DNA of 64,000 nt from Paenisporosarcina quisquiliarum_A (lineage in GTDB: Bacteria > Bacillota > Bacilli > Bacillales_A > Planococcaceae), in assembly GCF_043641925.1 (NCBI RefSeq), contig NZ_JBHZRU010000010.1:54240-118239 (forward strand). The letters are read 5' to 3'. Every line of letters starts with the position of its first letter. Position 1 is the stretch's first letter. The position numbers and the translations under genes were made by a program. Of the stretch, positions 53,707 through 63,651 are shown piece by piece. The notes beneath the pieces were generated by a model. The model did not search any database, was not told the origin of the DNA, and saw only the letters and a program-made list of their open reading frames with translations.

Positions 53707-55128
53707 CTAGCGAGCCAATTCTTTTTCGTGCGGTAAAATTGTATCCGGGTAAATTTCAGTTGGGTAATTATTTGTAAAACAAGCTAGACAATGCCCAGCT
53801 TCAGGACCTTCATCTGTACGTCCAATCGCTCGCACCATTCCTTCAACCGATAGGAAGGTTAATGAGTCTGCACCGATCAGTTCACGCATTTCTTCAATAC
53901 TGTTATTCGCTGCAATTAATTCAGCGTTTGTACTTATATCGATCCCGTAAAAACAAGGATTTTTGATTGGCGGCGAGCTGATGACTACATGGACTTCCGT
54001 TGCGCCCGCTTCTTTTAACATCGTCACAATTCGGCGAGAAGTAGTTCCCCGCACAATCGAATCATCCACCATGACGACACGCTTGCCGTTAACCACTTGT
54101 CGAACGGGTGATAGCTTCATCTTCACACCGCGTTCACGTAAATCTTGGGAAGGTTGTATGAACGTACGACCTACATAGCGATTTTTTATTAAGCCTAACT
54201 CATAAGGAATGCCTGTTGATTCTGAAAAACCAATCGCTGCAGAAATACTCGAGTCAGGAACACCAGTTACAACATCTGCTTCAATTTGGACTTCTTTCGC
54301 CAGTTCTTTTCCTAAACGTTTTCGTGCTGTATGAATATTGATGCCATCGATGTCTGAATCTGGACGTGAGAAATACACATATTCCATCGTACAAATCGCG
54401 CGTTTCGCAGGAAAAGCAAAACGTTCCACACGCAACCCTTCATCGTTAATGATGAGCAACTCGCCAGGTTCAACTGAACGAACCACTTCTGCCCCGATAA
54501 TATCGAAAGCACATGTTTCTGAAGCAACAACCCAAGCATCTCCAAGCTTTCCAAGTGAAAGTGGACGTAAGCCGTTCGGGTCAAGAGCAACCGTCATTTC
54601 ATCTTCTGTCATCATAATGAATGCATAGGCACCTTTAAGTAAAGACAACGCATTTTTAGCGCGTTTTTCAAAAGTCGAGTAGCCACTCTTTTTAATTAAA
54701 TGCGCCAAAACTTCCGTATCTGAAGACGTTTGGAAAATACTCCCTTGGCGTTCTAAATGTTGCTTTAAATGATTGGCATTTACTAAATTACCGTTATGGG
54801 CAATCGCTAAACTACCAGTTGTTGAACGAAACAGGAGTGGTTGAACATTCTCAATTCCTCCACCACCTGCAGTCGCATAACGGACGTGACCAATTGCGCC
54901 ACTTCCTTTTAAATGGTCCAGCTTCCCGTTTCTAAAGACTTCATTCACAAGACCCTCGCCCTTTACAGCTTGAAGCGTCTTGCCATCAGTCACGACAATT
55001 CCTGCACCTTCTTGTCCGCGATGTTGCAACGCGTGCAAGCCATAATACGTAATTTGCGCCGCGTTTGGGTCACCCCAAATTCCAAAAACGCCACACTCTT
55101 CGTTTAACCCTCTGAGTTCAGCAAGCAT
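53707..55128 (-). CDS. purF: Amidophosphoribosyltransferase
   Basis: The 473-residue first-committed enzyme uses PRPP and glutamine. The 11-residue propeptide MLAELRGLNEE precedes the nucleophile Cys12 (CGVFGIWG), as in B. subtilis. The PRPP loop VVMVDDSIVRGTT is intact. Further cysteines near the C-terminus (HCLACF) fit the Bacillus 4Fe-4S site. I chose the ATG at 55128 with AAAGGAG upstream; the frame overlaps purL by 25 bp. Confidence 0.95.
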   Translation of the reverse strand: MLAELRGLNEECGVFGIWGDPNAAQITYYGLHALQHRGQEGAGIVVTDGKTLQAVKGEGLVNEVFRNGKLDHLKGSGAIGHVRYATAGGGGIENVQPLLFRSTTGSLAIAHNGNLVNANHLKQHLERQGSIFQTSSDTEVLAHLIKKSGYSTFEKRAKNALSLLKGAYAFIMMTEDEMTVALDPNGLRPLSLGKLGDAWVVASETCAFDIIGAEVVRSVEPGELLIINDEGLRVERFAFPAKRAICTMEYVYFSRPDSDIDGINIHTARKRLGKELAKEVQIEADVVTGVPDSSISAAIGFSESTGIPYELGLIKNRYVGRTFIQPSQDLRERGVKMKLSPVRQVVNGKRVVMVDDSIVRGTTSRRIVTMLKEAGATEVHVVISSPPIKNPCFYGIDISTNAELIAANNSIEEMRELIGADSLTFLSVEGMVRAIGRTDEGPEAGHCLACFTNNYPTEIYPDTILPHEKELAR

Positions 55129-57335
55129 GGAATAGCTCCTTTCCAAGCAGATTTGAATTCTTCAACAGAACCTGAAATCCACTCTTCGCCACGTTCATTT
55201 CGAATGATGACGGCATGATCTGATGTGACATACCCAATTTTCACTGCATCTTTTACAATCTCTTCAAAGCTTTTGGCGTTTTGTTCTTTAACCGTAACAA
55301 TGAAACGTGATTGTGATTCGCTGAATAAAGCCGTAATTGCTGAACCAGAAATCGTAACGTCTACTCCAAGGTTGTTGGCACCAAACGTTTTTTCAGCCAA
55401 CGCAACAGCAAATCCACCTTCTGCAATATCATGTGCAGAAGCAACCAAACCTGATTGAATTGCTGTTAATAAAGCTTCTTGTCTAGCTGCTTCAACTGTT
55501 AAATCGATAAATGGTGATTTCCCAAAAATACGTCCTTCGACCATCTTTTGTAACTCACTACCACCGAACTCCGTCATCGTTTCTCCGATTAAGTAAACGA
55601 AGTCTCCAGAAGATTTTACGTCTTGCGTTGTTACATGTGATAAGTCTTCAACTAATCCAACCAAACCAATAGTTGGTGTTGGGTAAACAGCGACACCGCT
55701 ACGTTCGTTATATAAAGACACATTACCGCCAATGACTGGTGACTCAAGCGCTAAACAAGCAGCAGCCATCCCATCAGCCGATTTTTCAAGCTGCCAGAAG
55801 ATTTCTGGTTTCTCTGGATTTCCAAAGTTTAAGCAATCGGTAATCGCAAGTGGTTTCGCACCTGAACACACGACGTTACGTGCAGCCTCTGCCACCGCAA
55901 TTTTGCCACCCATTTCAGGATCTAGATAGATGTAGCGAGAATTGCAATCTGTTGTCATCGCTAAGCCTTTGTTCGTTCCTCGTACGCGAACGACTGCCGC
56001 ATCTGAACCAGGTGTAACAACTGTGCTCGTACGTACTTGATAATCATATTGATCGTAAACCCATTCTTTCGAAGCAATGGTTGGTTGTTTTAATAAATTC
56101 AGCAGTGTTTCTTTATAATCAGATACTTGAGGTTCTACATTATCCATCGCTTGGTATTCCGTGAAATACGCTGGAACACTTGATGGTTTATGGTAAACAG
56201 GTGCTTCTTCAGCTAAAGCATCAGCAGGAACTTCTGCGACTACTTCACCTTTATGAAGCAAACGAAGCATTTTATCATCCGTAACATGTCCAACTGACAC
56301 AGCATCTAAATCGTATTTTTCAAATAACTCTTCGATTTCTGCTTCGCGTCCTTTTTTCACGACGATTAACATACGCTCTTGTGATTCAGACAACATCATT
56401 TCATAAGCAGACATACCAGTCTCACGCTGTGGGATAAAGTCTAAGTTCATTTCAACACCAAAACCAGCTTTAGATGCCATTTCGGCTGAAGATGATGTAA
56501 GACCTGCAGCACCCATATCTTGAATCCCAACAAGGGCATCTGATTTCACTAGCTCTAAGCAAGCTTCCAGTAATAGCTTCTCCATAAATGGATCCCCTAC
56601 TTGTACGGCTGGGCGTTTTTCTTCAGACGTTTCGCTTAACTCTTCAGATGCAAAAGTAGCACCGTGAATACCGTCACGTCCAGTTTTCGCTCCTACATAC
56701 ATCACTGTATTGCCAACACCTGAAGCAATCCCTTTTTGGATGTCTTCATGGTTAATTAAACCGACACACATTGCATTCACTAATGGATTTCCTGCATAAC
56801 AATCGTCAAACTGCACTTCGCCACCAACAGTTGGAATCCCGATACAGTTCCCGTATCCAGCAATTCCTGCAACGACTTCTTCAAATAAATAACGTACGCG
56901 CGGACTTGTTAATTCCCCAAATCGAAGTGAATTTAACATCGCAATCGGACGTGCTCCCATTGAAAAGACGTCACGGATAATTCCACCAACACCTGTCGCC
57001 GCACCTTGATAAGGTTCAATTGCAGACGGGTGATTATGTGATTCCATTTTGAAAACTACTGCTTGTCCATCTCCAATATCAACGATCCCTGCACCTTCAC
57101 CAGGTCCTTGTAAGACACGAGGTCCTGTCGTTGGGAATTTACGCAAAATCGGTTTCGAATTTTTATACGAACAGTGTTCAGACCACATGACCGAGAATAA
57201 ACCCGTTTCCGTGTAATTCGGCAGTCTGCCTAAAATGTTTTCCACCATTTCAAATTCAGCATCGGACATACCCATTTGTGTATATAGTTTCTGATCTTTA
57301 ATTTGTTGCGGATTTGGTTCAAGCATGACTGACAT
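55104..57335 (-). CDS. purL: FGAM synthase subunit PurL
   Basis: The 743-residue small-type synthetase works with PurS and PurQ to make FGAM. WSEHCSYKNSKP, the ESHNHPSAIEPYQGAATG motif and DCLNFGNPEKPE are intact. It overlaps purQ by 17 bp. Confidence 0.96.
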   Translation of the reverse strand: MSVMLEPNPQQIKDQKLYTQMGMSDAEFEMVENILGRLPNYTETGLFSVMWSEHCSYKNSKPILRKFPTTGPRVLQGPGEGAGIVDIGDGQAVVFKMESHNHPSAIEPYQGAATGVGGIIRDVFSMGARPIAMLNSLRFGELTSPRVRYLFEEVVAGIAGYGNCIGIPTVGGEVQFDDCYAGNPLVNAMCVGLINHEDIQKGIASGVGNTVMYVGAKTGRDGIHGATFASEELSETSEEKRPAVQVGDPFMEKLLLEACLELVKSDALVGIQDMGAAGLTSSSAEMASKAGFGVEMNLDFIPQRETGMSAYEMMLSESQERMLIVVKKGREAEIEELFEKYDLDAVSVGHVTDDKMLRLLHKGEVVAEVPADALAEEAPVYHKPSSVPAYFTEYQAMDNVEPQVSDYKETLLNLLKQPTIASKEWVYDQYDYQVRTSTVVTPGSDAAVVRVRGTNKGLAMTTDCNSRYIYLDPEMGGKIAVAEAARNVVCSGAKPLAITDCLNFGNPEKPEIFWQLEKSADGMAAACLALESPVIGGNVSLYNERSGVAVYPTPTIGLVGLVEDLSHVTTQDVKSSGDFVYLIGETMTEFGGSELQKMVEGRIFGKSPFIDLTVEAARQEALLTAIQSGLVASAHDIAEGGFAVALAEKTFGANNLGVDVTISGSAITALFSESQSRFIVTVKEQNAKSFEEIVKDAVKIGYVTSDHAVIIRNERGEEWISGSVEEFKSAWKGAIPCLLNSEG

Positions 57336-58002
57336 GAGATTCCCTCCACTGTTTAACGATTGATTTGAAAAGTGCTAATCCATCTGTTCCACCAATTAGT
57401 TCATGGACAGCACGCTCAGGATGCGGCATCATGCCAAGTACATTTCCTCGTTCATTGATAATCCCAGCAATATCTTCTACACTGCCATTTGGATTGTCAT
57501 TGTATGTGAAAACAATTTGGTTATTTGCTTTTAATGAAGCTAGCGTTTCTGCGTCACATGTGTAGTTTCCTTCACCGTGTGCAATCGGGACTTTAAGAAC
57601 GTCCCCTTGTTTATATGAATTCGTAAACATCGTATCTGCATTTTGAACCGTTAAATCAGCTGTGCGACACATGAATTTTAAATTTTTATTGCGAAGTAAA
57701 GCACCTGGTAAAAGACCCGCTTCCGTTAAAATTTGAAATCCATTACAAATACCAAGAACAGGTTTACCAGCTTCCGCTGCTTTCTTCACTTCATTCATGA
57801 CATTTGAAAATTGAGCAATCGCGCCACAGCGTAAGTAATCTCCATACGAAAATCCACCTGGCAGTAAAATACCGTCGTAGCCACTTAAATCTTTCGTATC
57901 ATGCCAAACATATTCAACTTCTTCACCCAGCTCGTCTTTGATCGCGTGATACATATCTATATCACAGTTCGATCCTGGGAATACGAGGACTGCAAACTTC
58001 AT
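57319..58002 (-). CDS. purQ: FGAM synthase glutaminase subunit PurQ
   Basis: The 227-residue class I glutamine amidotransferase supplies ammonia to PurL. The nucleophile elbow GICNGFQ (Cys near 86) and the late MMPHPERA are intact. It overlaps purS by 4 bp. Confidence 0.96.
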   Translation of the reverse strand: MKFAVLVFPGSNCDIDMYHAIKDELGEEVEYVWHDTKDLSGYDGILLPGGFSYGDYLRCGAIAQFSNVMNEVKKAAEAGKPVLGICNGFQILTEAGLLPGALLRNKNLKFMCRTADLTVQNADTMFTNSYKQGDVLKVPIAHGEGNYTCDAETLASLKANNQIVFTYNDNPNGSVEDIAGIINERGNVLGMMPHPERAVHELIGGTDGLALFKSIVKQWRESHVSHA

Positions 58003-58253
58003 TTGCTGATAGCCTCCTCGACATCGTATCGATAATCTTCAATGACTGTATTTGTTAGTAATTTTTCGCACATTTCCTTTACAATCACATCTAGTTCACG
58101 TTCTGAGTCATCCACTTGAAGCTCTAAGTATTTTCCAATGCGTACGTCTGCTACTTCGTCATAGCCCATTGTATGAAGTGCACCCATTACCGCTGAACCT
58201 TGTGGGTCTAAAACGCTCTCGCGAAGTGTTACATAGATTTTTACTTTTTTCAT
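57999..58253 (-). CDS. purS: FGAM synthase subunit PurS
   Basis: The 84-residue protein bridges PurL and PurQ. VYVTLRESVLDPQG-like start and the DVRIGKYLEL strand are typical. It overlaps purC by 4 bp. Confidence 0.94.
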   Translation of the reverse strand: MKKVKIYVTLRESVLDPQGSAVMGALHTMGYDEVADVRIGKYLELQVDDSERELDVIVKEMCEKLLTNTVIEDYRYDVEEAISK

Positions 58254-58966
58254 TGTGGTTGTCCTCCTAGACGGGAAAGTATAATTTCATATGCGTCCGT
58301 TAATTGACCAAGGTCACGTCGGAACACGTCTTTGTCTAACTTTTGTTTTGTTTTTTCGTCCCATAATCGGCACGTATCAGGTGAAATTTCATCAGCAAGT
58401 AGAACATTTCCTTGTGCGTCTCTACCAAACTCTAGCTTGAAGTCTACGAGAATCACACCAATTTCCTTGAAGAAACGAGTCAACACTTCATTGACTTGAA
58501 GACCCATTTTATAAAGGGTATTCACTTCATCGGGAGTTGCGATATTCAACAGTTCAATATGTTCTTCCGTAATTAGAGGATCGCCAAGCTCGTCGTCTTT
58601 ATAGTAAAATTCAACGATTGGGCGAGGAAGTTGTGTTCCTTCTTCTAAACCTAGACGCTTCGCTAAACTCCCAGCTGCGATTTGGCGAACAACGACTTCT
58701 ATTGGAATGATGTCTACTTTTTTTACAAGTTGTTGATGATCAGATATTTGTTCAACAAAATGTGATTCAATGCCAGATGCCTTCAATTTTTCAAACAATA
58801 AAGAAGTGATTCGATTATTTAACGTTCCTTTTCCAGCGATTTCCGCTTTCTTTTCTCCGTTAAAAGCAGTTGCACTATCTTTATATTCCACAAAAAGAAT
58901 GTCCTCTTTCTCTGTTGTATATAATCGTTTCGCCTTACCTTCATACAAAAGTTGACCTTTTTCCAC
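58250..58966 (-). CDS. purC: SAICAR synthase
   Basis: The 238-residue enzyme joins aspartate to CAIR. YEGKAKRLY, VVVRQIAAGSL and the LVDFKLEFGRD motif are intact. GTG start with GGAGG upstream. Confidence 0.96.
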   Translation of the reverse strand: MEKGQLLYEGKAKRLYTTEKEDILFVEYKDSATAFNGEKKAEIAGKGTLNNRITSLLFEKLKASGIESHFVEQISDHQQLVKKVDIIPIEVVVRQIAAGSLAKRLGLEEGTQLPRPIVEFYYKDDELGDPLITEEHIELLNIATPDEVNTLYKMGLQVNEVLTRFFKEIGVILVDFKLEFGRDAQGNVLLADEISPDTCRLWDEKTKQKLDKDVFRRDLGQLTDAYEIILSRLGGQPQ

Positions 58967-58980
58967 GTGAATTCCTCCGA

Positions 58981-60276
58981 TTAATTTAGTCCGAGACGCT
59001 CAAAAATCATGTCGACATGTTGAATATGGTAGTTATAGTCAAAGCAATCGTCTAATTCTTCTTTATTCAAATGAGCAGTAATTTTCTCATCTTGATCGAC
59101 CACGCCGCGGAATGAAATTTGGTTTTCCCAAGCTTCCATCGCACAAGGTTGAACGGTATCGTAAGCTTCTTCGCGAGCTAGTCCTTTGTCGATTAAAGCG
59201 AGAAGTACACGTTGTGAATAAATCAATCCTAATGTACTGTCCATATTGCGTTTCATATTCTCAGGGAACACTGTTAGGTTCTTAATGATGTTGCCGAATC
59301 GATTTAACATGTAATTCAAAGCAATTGTTGCATCCGGTAAAATGACGCGTTCCGCTGAAGAATGAGAGATATCACGTTCGTGCCATAAAGAAACATTTTC
59401 ATAAGCAGTTAGCATGTATCCACGAATTAATCGAGCAAGACCCGTCATATTTTCTGAACCGATTGGATTGCGTTTATGTGGCATAGCTGAAGATCCTTTT
59501 TGCCCTTTAGCAAATGACTCTTCCACTTCACGCGTTTCTGATTTTTGCAAACCACGAACTTCCGTAGCGAATTTTTCAACAGAAGTAGCGATTAATGCAA
59601 GTGTGCTCATGTATTGTGCATGGCGGTCACGTTGAAGGGTTTGTGTAGAAATTGGTGATGCTGCAATTCCTAAGTTTTCACAAACATACTCCTCGACGAA
59701 CGGATCGATGTTCGCATATGTACCGACCGCACCAGACATTTTTCCTGTTTCAATCGATTTTGCAGCCGCTTCAAAGCGCTCTACATTTCGTTTCATTTCT
59801 TCATGCCATAAGGCAAGTTTTAAACCGAATGTTGTTGGTTCTGCATGAACGCCATGTGTACGTCCCATCATAACTGTGAATTTATGTTCTTTAGCTTTAT
59901 TCGCCAATATCTCAACAAAGTTATTTAAATCTTTACGAAGAATTTCGTTTGCTTGCTTGATGATGTATGAAAGGGCAGTATCCACTACGTCTGTAGAAGT
60001 TAAACCGTAGTGAACCCATTTGCGTTCTTCACCAAGTGTTTCTGAAACAGCACGTGTGAATGCCACTACATCATGACGTGTTTCCTCTTCAATTTCTAAA
60101 ATACGATTTACATCAAACGAAGCATTGGCGCGAATTTTCGCTACGTCTTCTTTTGGAATATCGCCTAGTTCAGCCCATGCCTCACATGCTAATATTTCAA
60201 CTTCTAACCAAGCTTGGTATTTGTTTTGCTCTGTCCAAATTGCTCCCATTTCAGGGCGTGTATAACGTTCAATCAT
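58981..60276 (-). CDS. purB: Adenylosuccinate lyase
   Basis: The 431-residue fumarase-superfamily enzyme cleaves SAICAR and adenylosuccinate, so it serves both the IMP and AMP routes. The signature GSSAMPHKRNP (catalytic Ser) and TSTDVVDTAL are intact. AGAAGGAG before the ATG. Confidence 0.96.
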   Translation of the reverse strand: MIERYTRPEMGAIWTEQNKYQAWLEVEILACEAWAELGDIPKEDVAKIRANASFDVNRILEIEEETRHDVVAFTRAVSETLGEERKWVHYGLTSTDVVDTALSYIIKQANEILRKDLNNFVEILANKAKEHKFTVMMGRTHGVHAEPTTFGLKLALWHEEMKRNVERFEAAAKSIETGKMSGAVGTYANIDPFVEEYVCENLGIAASPISTQTLQRDRHAQYMSTLALIATSVEKFATEVRGLQKSETREVEESFAKGQKGSSAMPHKRNPIGSENMTGLARLIRGYMLTAYENVSLWHERDISHSSAERVILPDATIALNYMLNRFGNIIKNLTVFPENMKRNMDSTLGLIYSQRVLLALIDKGLAREEAYDTVQPCAMEAWENQISFRGVVDQDEKITAHLNKEELDDCFDYNYHIQHVDMIFERLGLN

Positions 60277-60289
60277 ATATGTTCTCCTT

Positions 60290-61414
60290 CTATTCTGACC
60301 AAATGCCAGAATGCTCGATTTGTTTTAGGGTTTCATTCAGATCGTCAGTCAAAATTGTGACATGACCCATTTTACGTTTTGTTTTTGCTTCTTCTTTTCC
60401 ATATAAGTGAATGGACCAATTCGGATATTTAGGAATCGCGTTTGATAACGGAACAACATGTTCACCTAACACATTCACCATCACCGTTTGTTGGTGTAAC
60501 ACAGGCTTTCGAAGCGGCCACCCGCAGATTGCACGAACATGCTGATGGAACTGCGAAATCGTACAACCTTCTATTGAATAGTGTCCTGAGTTATGAGGAC
60601 GAGGAGCTAATTCATTGATCACAATCGTGTCATCTTTTAGTACAAACATTTCGACTGCCAAAGTACCCACGAGATTTAAATGATCCGCAATTTGTTCAGC
60701 CGCTTTTGTAGCTTGTGTTAAGACCACGTCAGTTACTCGAGCTGGAACAATCGTTTCATGTAAAATATGATGCTTGTGAATATTTTCTCCAGCAGGTAAA
60801 CAATACGTTTCTCCTTTGCCATTACGCTGTACAATCACTGAAATTTCTTTCGTAAAAGGGACAAATGCTTCAGCAATACAGGCACCATGTTCGAATAAAG
60901 GCGTTGCTTCAGGTAAATCTTCTATTGAATTCAGTTTGACTTGGCCTTTACCATCGTACCCACCGAAAGCCGTTTTGACGATACAAGGGAAACCGATGTC
61001 TTCAATCGATGCTTTAAGTTCAACATGACTTGTTGCTACTACGTAATTAGCAACTATGACACCCGCTTTACGAATCTCAGCTTTCTCCGTAATGCGGTTT
61101 TGTGTGATGCGAACCAAGTCTGCACCTTGAGGTACGTAAGCATATTCAGATAACCGCTTTAAGCCTTCATAATCAATGTTTTCAAATTCATATGTGATGA
61201 CATCGCTGACTTCTGAAAGCTCTTCTAAAGCCGTCTCATCGTCAAAAGATGCAATAATTTGAATGTCAGCAACTTGGCCACATGGAGAATCCATACTCGG
61301 ATCAAGAACTGCAATTTTAAATCCAGCCTCTTTCGCAGCAAGTGCGATCATACGCCCTAGTTGCCCACCACCGATAATACCGATTGTTTGTCCAGGATAG
61401 ATGGTTTTAATCAT
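60290..61414 (-). CDS. purK: N5-CAIR synthetase
   Basis: The 374-residue ATP-grasp enzyme makes N5-CAIR from AIR and bicarbonate. GIIGGGQLGRM at the start and the ELAPRPHNSGH motif are intact. It overlaps purE by 4 bp. Confidence 0.96.
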   Translation of the reverse strand: MIKTIYPGQTIGIIGGGQLGRMIALAAKEAGFKIAVLDPSMDSPCGQVADIQIIASFDDETALEELSEVSDVITYEFENIDYEGLKRLSEYAYVPQGADLVRITQNRITEKAEIRKAGVIVANYVVATSHVELKASIEDIGFPCIVKTAFGGYDGKGQVKLNSIEDLPEATPLFEHGACIAEAFVPFTKEISVIVQRNGKGETYCLPAGENIHKHHILHETIVPARVTDVVLTQATKAAEQIADHLNLVGTLAVEMFVLKDDTIVINELAPRPHNSGHYSIEGCTISQFHQHVRAICGWPLRKPVLHQQTVMVNVLGEHVVPLSNAIPKYPNWSIHLYGKEEAKTKRKMGHVTILTDDLNETLKQIEHSGIWSE

Positions 61415-61899
61415 ATTAAATCACCATTGCTTTCAAACACTTTTTGTTTCGTCGCTTCACGTCTTAAATCTAAATTATGAGCCAGCGTTTGATCGGTCAT
61501 CGCAAGCATTTGTGCTGCAAGTAAACCTGCATTTGTTGCTCCTGCTTTTCCTATAGCAACTGTCGCAACAGGAACACCGCCTGGCATTTGAACGATTGAT
61601 AATAAAGAATCCAGTCCATTTAAAGCTTTCGATTGAATTGGTATACCGATAACTGGCAATGTCGTTTTTGAAGCAACCATCCCAGGTAAATGCGCTGCAC
61701 CACCTGCACCCGCAATAATCACTTGAATCCCTCTTGCTCTAGCTGAAGATGCATATTCAAACATTAAATCCGGTGTTCTATGTGCCGATACAACTTGTTT
61801 TTCATATGGAACTTGGAGTTCATCTAAAATGTCACATGTATATTTCATTGTTTCCCAATCACTTGAGCTTCCCATAATGACGCCTATCTTCGCATCCAT
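61411..61899 (-). CDS. purE: N5-CAIR mutase
   Basis: The 162-residue class I PurE rearranges N5-CAIR to CAIR. GSSSDWETM, SAHRTPDLMFEYA and GAGGAAHLPGM are intact. First gene of the operon; AAGGGGCG before the ATG. Confidence 0.96.
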   Translation of the reverse strand: MDAKIGVIMGSSSDWETMKYTCDILDELQVPYEKQVVSAHRTPDLMFEYASSARARGIQVIIAGAGGAAHLPGMVASKTTLPVIGIPIQSKALNGLDSLLSIVQMPGGVPVATVAIGKAGATNAGLLAAQMLAMTDQTLAHNLDLRREATKQKVFESNGDLI

Positions 61900-62009
61900 C
61901 GACTATCGCCCCTTAGATTAAGTTTCAAAGTATAAGGTATTTTCATTCCGCCCGAGTATGTCATTTCACTCTTTAGCTTTCGCTTACGGAAGGTCAATCA
62001 TGTATCCAT

Positions 62010-62065
62010 CAAAAAATCCCCAAATAAACTGCTCATTATGCATGAAAAGCAGTTTACTTGAGGAC
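62010..62065 (-). terminator. Riboswitch-controlled terminator before purE
   Basis: AAGTAAACTGC pairs with GCAGTTTATTTG, extended by TCC/GGA, then six T on the minus strand. It lies between the aptamer and purE and is the probable OFF structure. Confidence 0.8.
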
Positions 62066-62155
62066 TTTAAAGAACTAGGGCTATGAATACCTGACATATA
62101 CGTATATAAATACATATACCGACTCACATCCTTTGCTTTATCCAAAAGTTGCTTT

Positions 62156-62224
62156 CCCGCATAGTCCGGTCATTTACGGTGACCTGGTAGAGACGCTAAA
62201 GCCAATTCCTTAGCATATATGGGG
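62156..62224 (-). promoter_or_regulatory. Guanine-type purine riboswitch aptamer
   Basis: On the minus strand the element runs from CCCCATATATG through GTCTCTACCAGG and ACCGTAAATGACC to GGACTATGCGGG. This matches the purine aptamer core: P1, J1/2, the L2 and L3 loops, and the specificity base C in GACUAUG, indicating guanine or hypoxanthine. It sits upstream of purE as in B. subtilis and would turn the operon off when the ligand is abundant. Confidence 0.9.
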
Positions 62225-62247
62225 ATATTTAATGTTTACCTACTCAT

Positions 62248-62276
62248 ATTCTAACAAGTGATGATGGTTCAGTCAA
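62248..62276 (-). promoter_or_regulatory. Promoter of the purine operon
   Basis: -35 TTGACT (62276-62271), a 17-nt spacer and TAGAAT (62253-62248) on the minus strand, just upstream of the riboswitch. Confidence 0.75.
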
Positions 62277-62280
62277 CGTT

Positions 62281-62326
62281 AAAATGCGAACGATTAATTT
62301 TCAGAAAACATTATTGTTCGGTTTTT
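62281..62326. promoter_or_regulatory. Paired PurBoxes for PurR
   Basis: AAAATGCGAACGATT (62281-62295) and, inverted, AAAACCGAACAATAAT (62326-62311) match the PurR box ACCGAACWWT. Two inverted boxes upstream of the -35 is the known B. subtilis layout for PurR repression relieved by PRPP. Confidence 0.75.
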
Positions 62327-62340
62327 AGCCCATTTATTGG

Positions 62341-62529
62341 TTATTCAGAGATGTACGTACCTTTAAATTGGATAATTTGGCGAATCGGAATAATCTCACC
62401 ATCAACTTCTTGGAATACAGGCTCTTCTCTTCTGCCCATAGGCATATACCCTTCCGTCTTCATCCGTTCAAGACATTCATCAATCGATTCTGTTTCTCCA
62501 ACTTCAAACCAAACAGTCTTTTTCTTCAT
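62341..62529 (-). CDS. yebG: NETI-motif protein YebG
   Basis: 62-residue protein of the YebG family, conserved just upstream of purE in Bacillales. Its ATG overlaps the yebE stop by 4 bp. Role unknown. Confidence 0.85.
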   Translation of the reverse strand: MKKKTVWFEVGETESIDECLERMKTEGYMPMGRREEPVFQEVDGEIIPIRQIIQFKGTYISE

Positions 62530-63068
62530 TTAAATAACTTTCCTTTCCGTACCGTTTTGACCCAAAATCCACCATGAATTGCCTTCGGTTCATACGCAAT
62601 GATAAATGCTTTCGGATCAAGTTCCTTAATCGTGGCATAAAGTTTCAATTCATATTTACGAGGAGTCAAAATTTGCATTGCTTTGCGATTTCCCTCTAAA
62701 CCGTTCGCTTCCCAATCGGTCACGCCATATCCTTTATCGCGTAATAAACGGGGTAACGTTCGATTCTCTTCCGTCGTGATTACATTTACTGTGATATAGC
62801 CTAGTGCCATTTTTTCTTCAATTTTTGTGCCGATAATAACGCCAGTTCCGTATCCAAGTGCATAGGCAATTAGATTTTGAATTTCATTTAAATTATCAAG
62901 AACTAGTCCAAGTCCAACGACATAGACTACAACTTCAACGACACTGAGTGCTGCAGCAAAATAGCGATATCCTTTTAGTGTCATAATCATTCGAATGGTA
63001 AAAAACGTGACGTATACGATATTAATCGTGAATATAATGAGTATCATTAAAATTGCTTCCGAAGTCAT
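62526..63068 (-). CDS. yebE: DUF2179/UPF0316 membrane protein YebE
   Basis: 180 residues with three N-terminal membrane helices and a cytosolic UPF0316 domain (YGTGVIIGTKIEEKMALGY, then DUF2179-type fold). I chose the ATG at 63068, with AAAGG upstream; a TTG nine bases earlier is closer to that site. Confidence 0.88.
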   Translation of the reverse strand: MTSEAILMILIIFTINIVYVTFFTIRMIMTLKGYRYFAAALSVVEVVVYVVGLGLVLDNLNEIQNLIAYALGYGTGVIIGTKIEEKMALGYITVNVITTEENRTLPRLLRDKGYGVTDWEANGLEGNRKAMQILTPRKYELKLYATIKELDPKAFIIAYEPKAIHGGFWVKTVRKGKLFK

Positions 63069-63171
63069 AATAACCAACCTTTCCCAAACTCCATTAAGCC
63101 CCTATCTTATTAGAGTTGTACTTATATTTCAAGGGATACATATTCTGATATTCATAAAATGCATGTAACTG

Positions 63172-63295
63172 CTGATTTTTATTGCTGCGGACGCTTTCCG
63201 GAGGGCAAGGCTTTAGCCGCTTCCCTCGCGGTGCTCAGTCCAGGGTCTAAAGCTCTTGCTAATCCTCTCGGAGTCGCCGCCTCCATTTCAATCAG
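63172..63295. repeat. Dispersed GC-rich repeat, copy 2
   Basis: Inverted relative to the copy at 826-996. It shares the ends (CTGATTT, AAATCAG), GGCGACTCC, TTTAGACCCT and GGAAAGCGTCCG; the middle is shorter and diverged. Confidence 0.7.
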
Positions 63296-63391
63296 CAATG
63301 GTGAATAGAAGATCAGTTTTCTTTATATAGATTTGAAATTTAAAAAGATTACTTTTATACACTTCATTTATTCCCATTCATTTTGTATAAA

Positions 63392-63594
63392 AGACCGCAC
63401 GAACAGAAAACGTGTCAGTTGGTAAGCCAACTGACACCATTCTTGCGCGTTAAATTGTTTGGATTTCATGAATTTTAGAATGGGATGCCCGAATCCTTGA
63501 ATCGCCCATGCGAATTCTAGAATAGCATCGTCCAAATGGAGAATAGCTTCATTCAATCCTTGAATACCACCCGCGAAATCGAGAATGTCTTCAT
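63392..63594. repeat. 21-nt period array, locus 4a, with upstream hairpin
   Basis: A hairpin GTGTCAGTTGG/CCAACTGACAC (63411-63437) is followed by the entry box AATTGTTTGGATTTCATGAA and six 21-nt units (63469-63594), first TGAATTTTAGAAT, last CGAAATCGAGAATG. A second copy starts 260 bp later. Confidence 0.85.
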
Positions 63595-63651
63595 TCTGGT
63601 CTCTCTATATCTAAAAAACTAAAACCAGTAATGCCATTGATCCAGTAGAAC

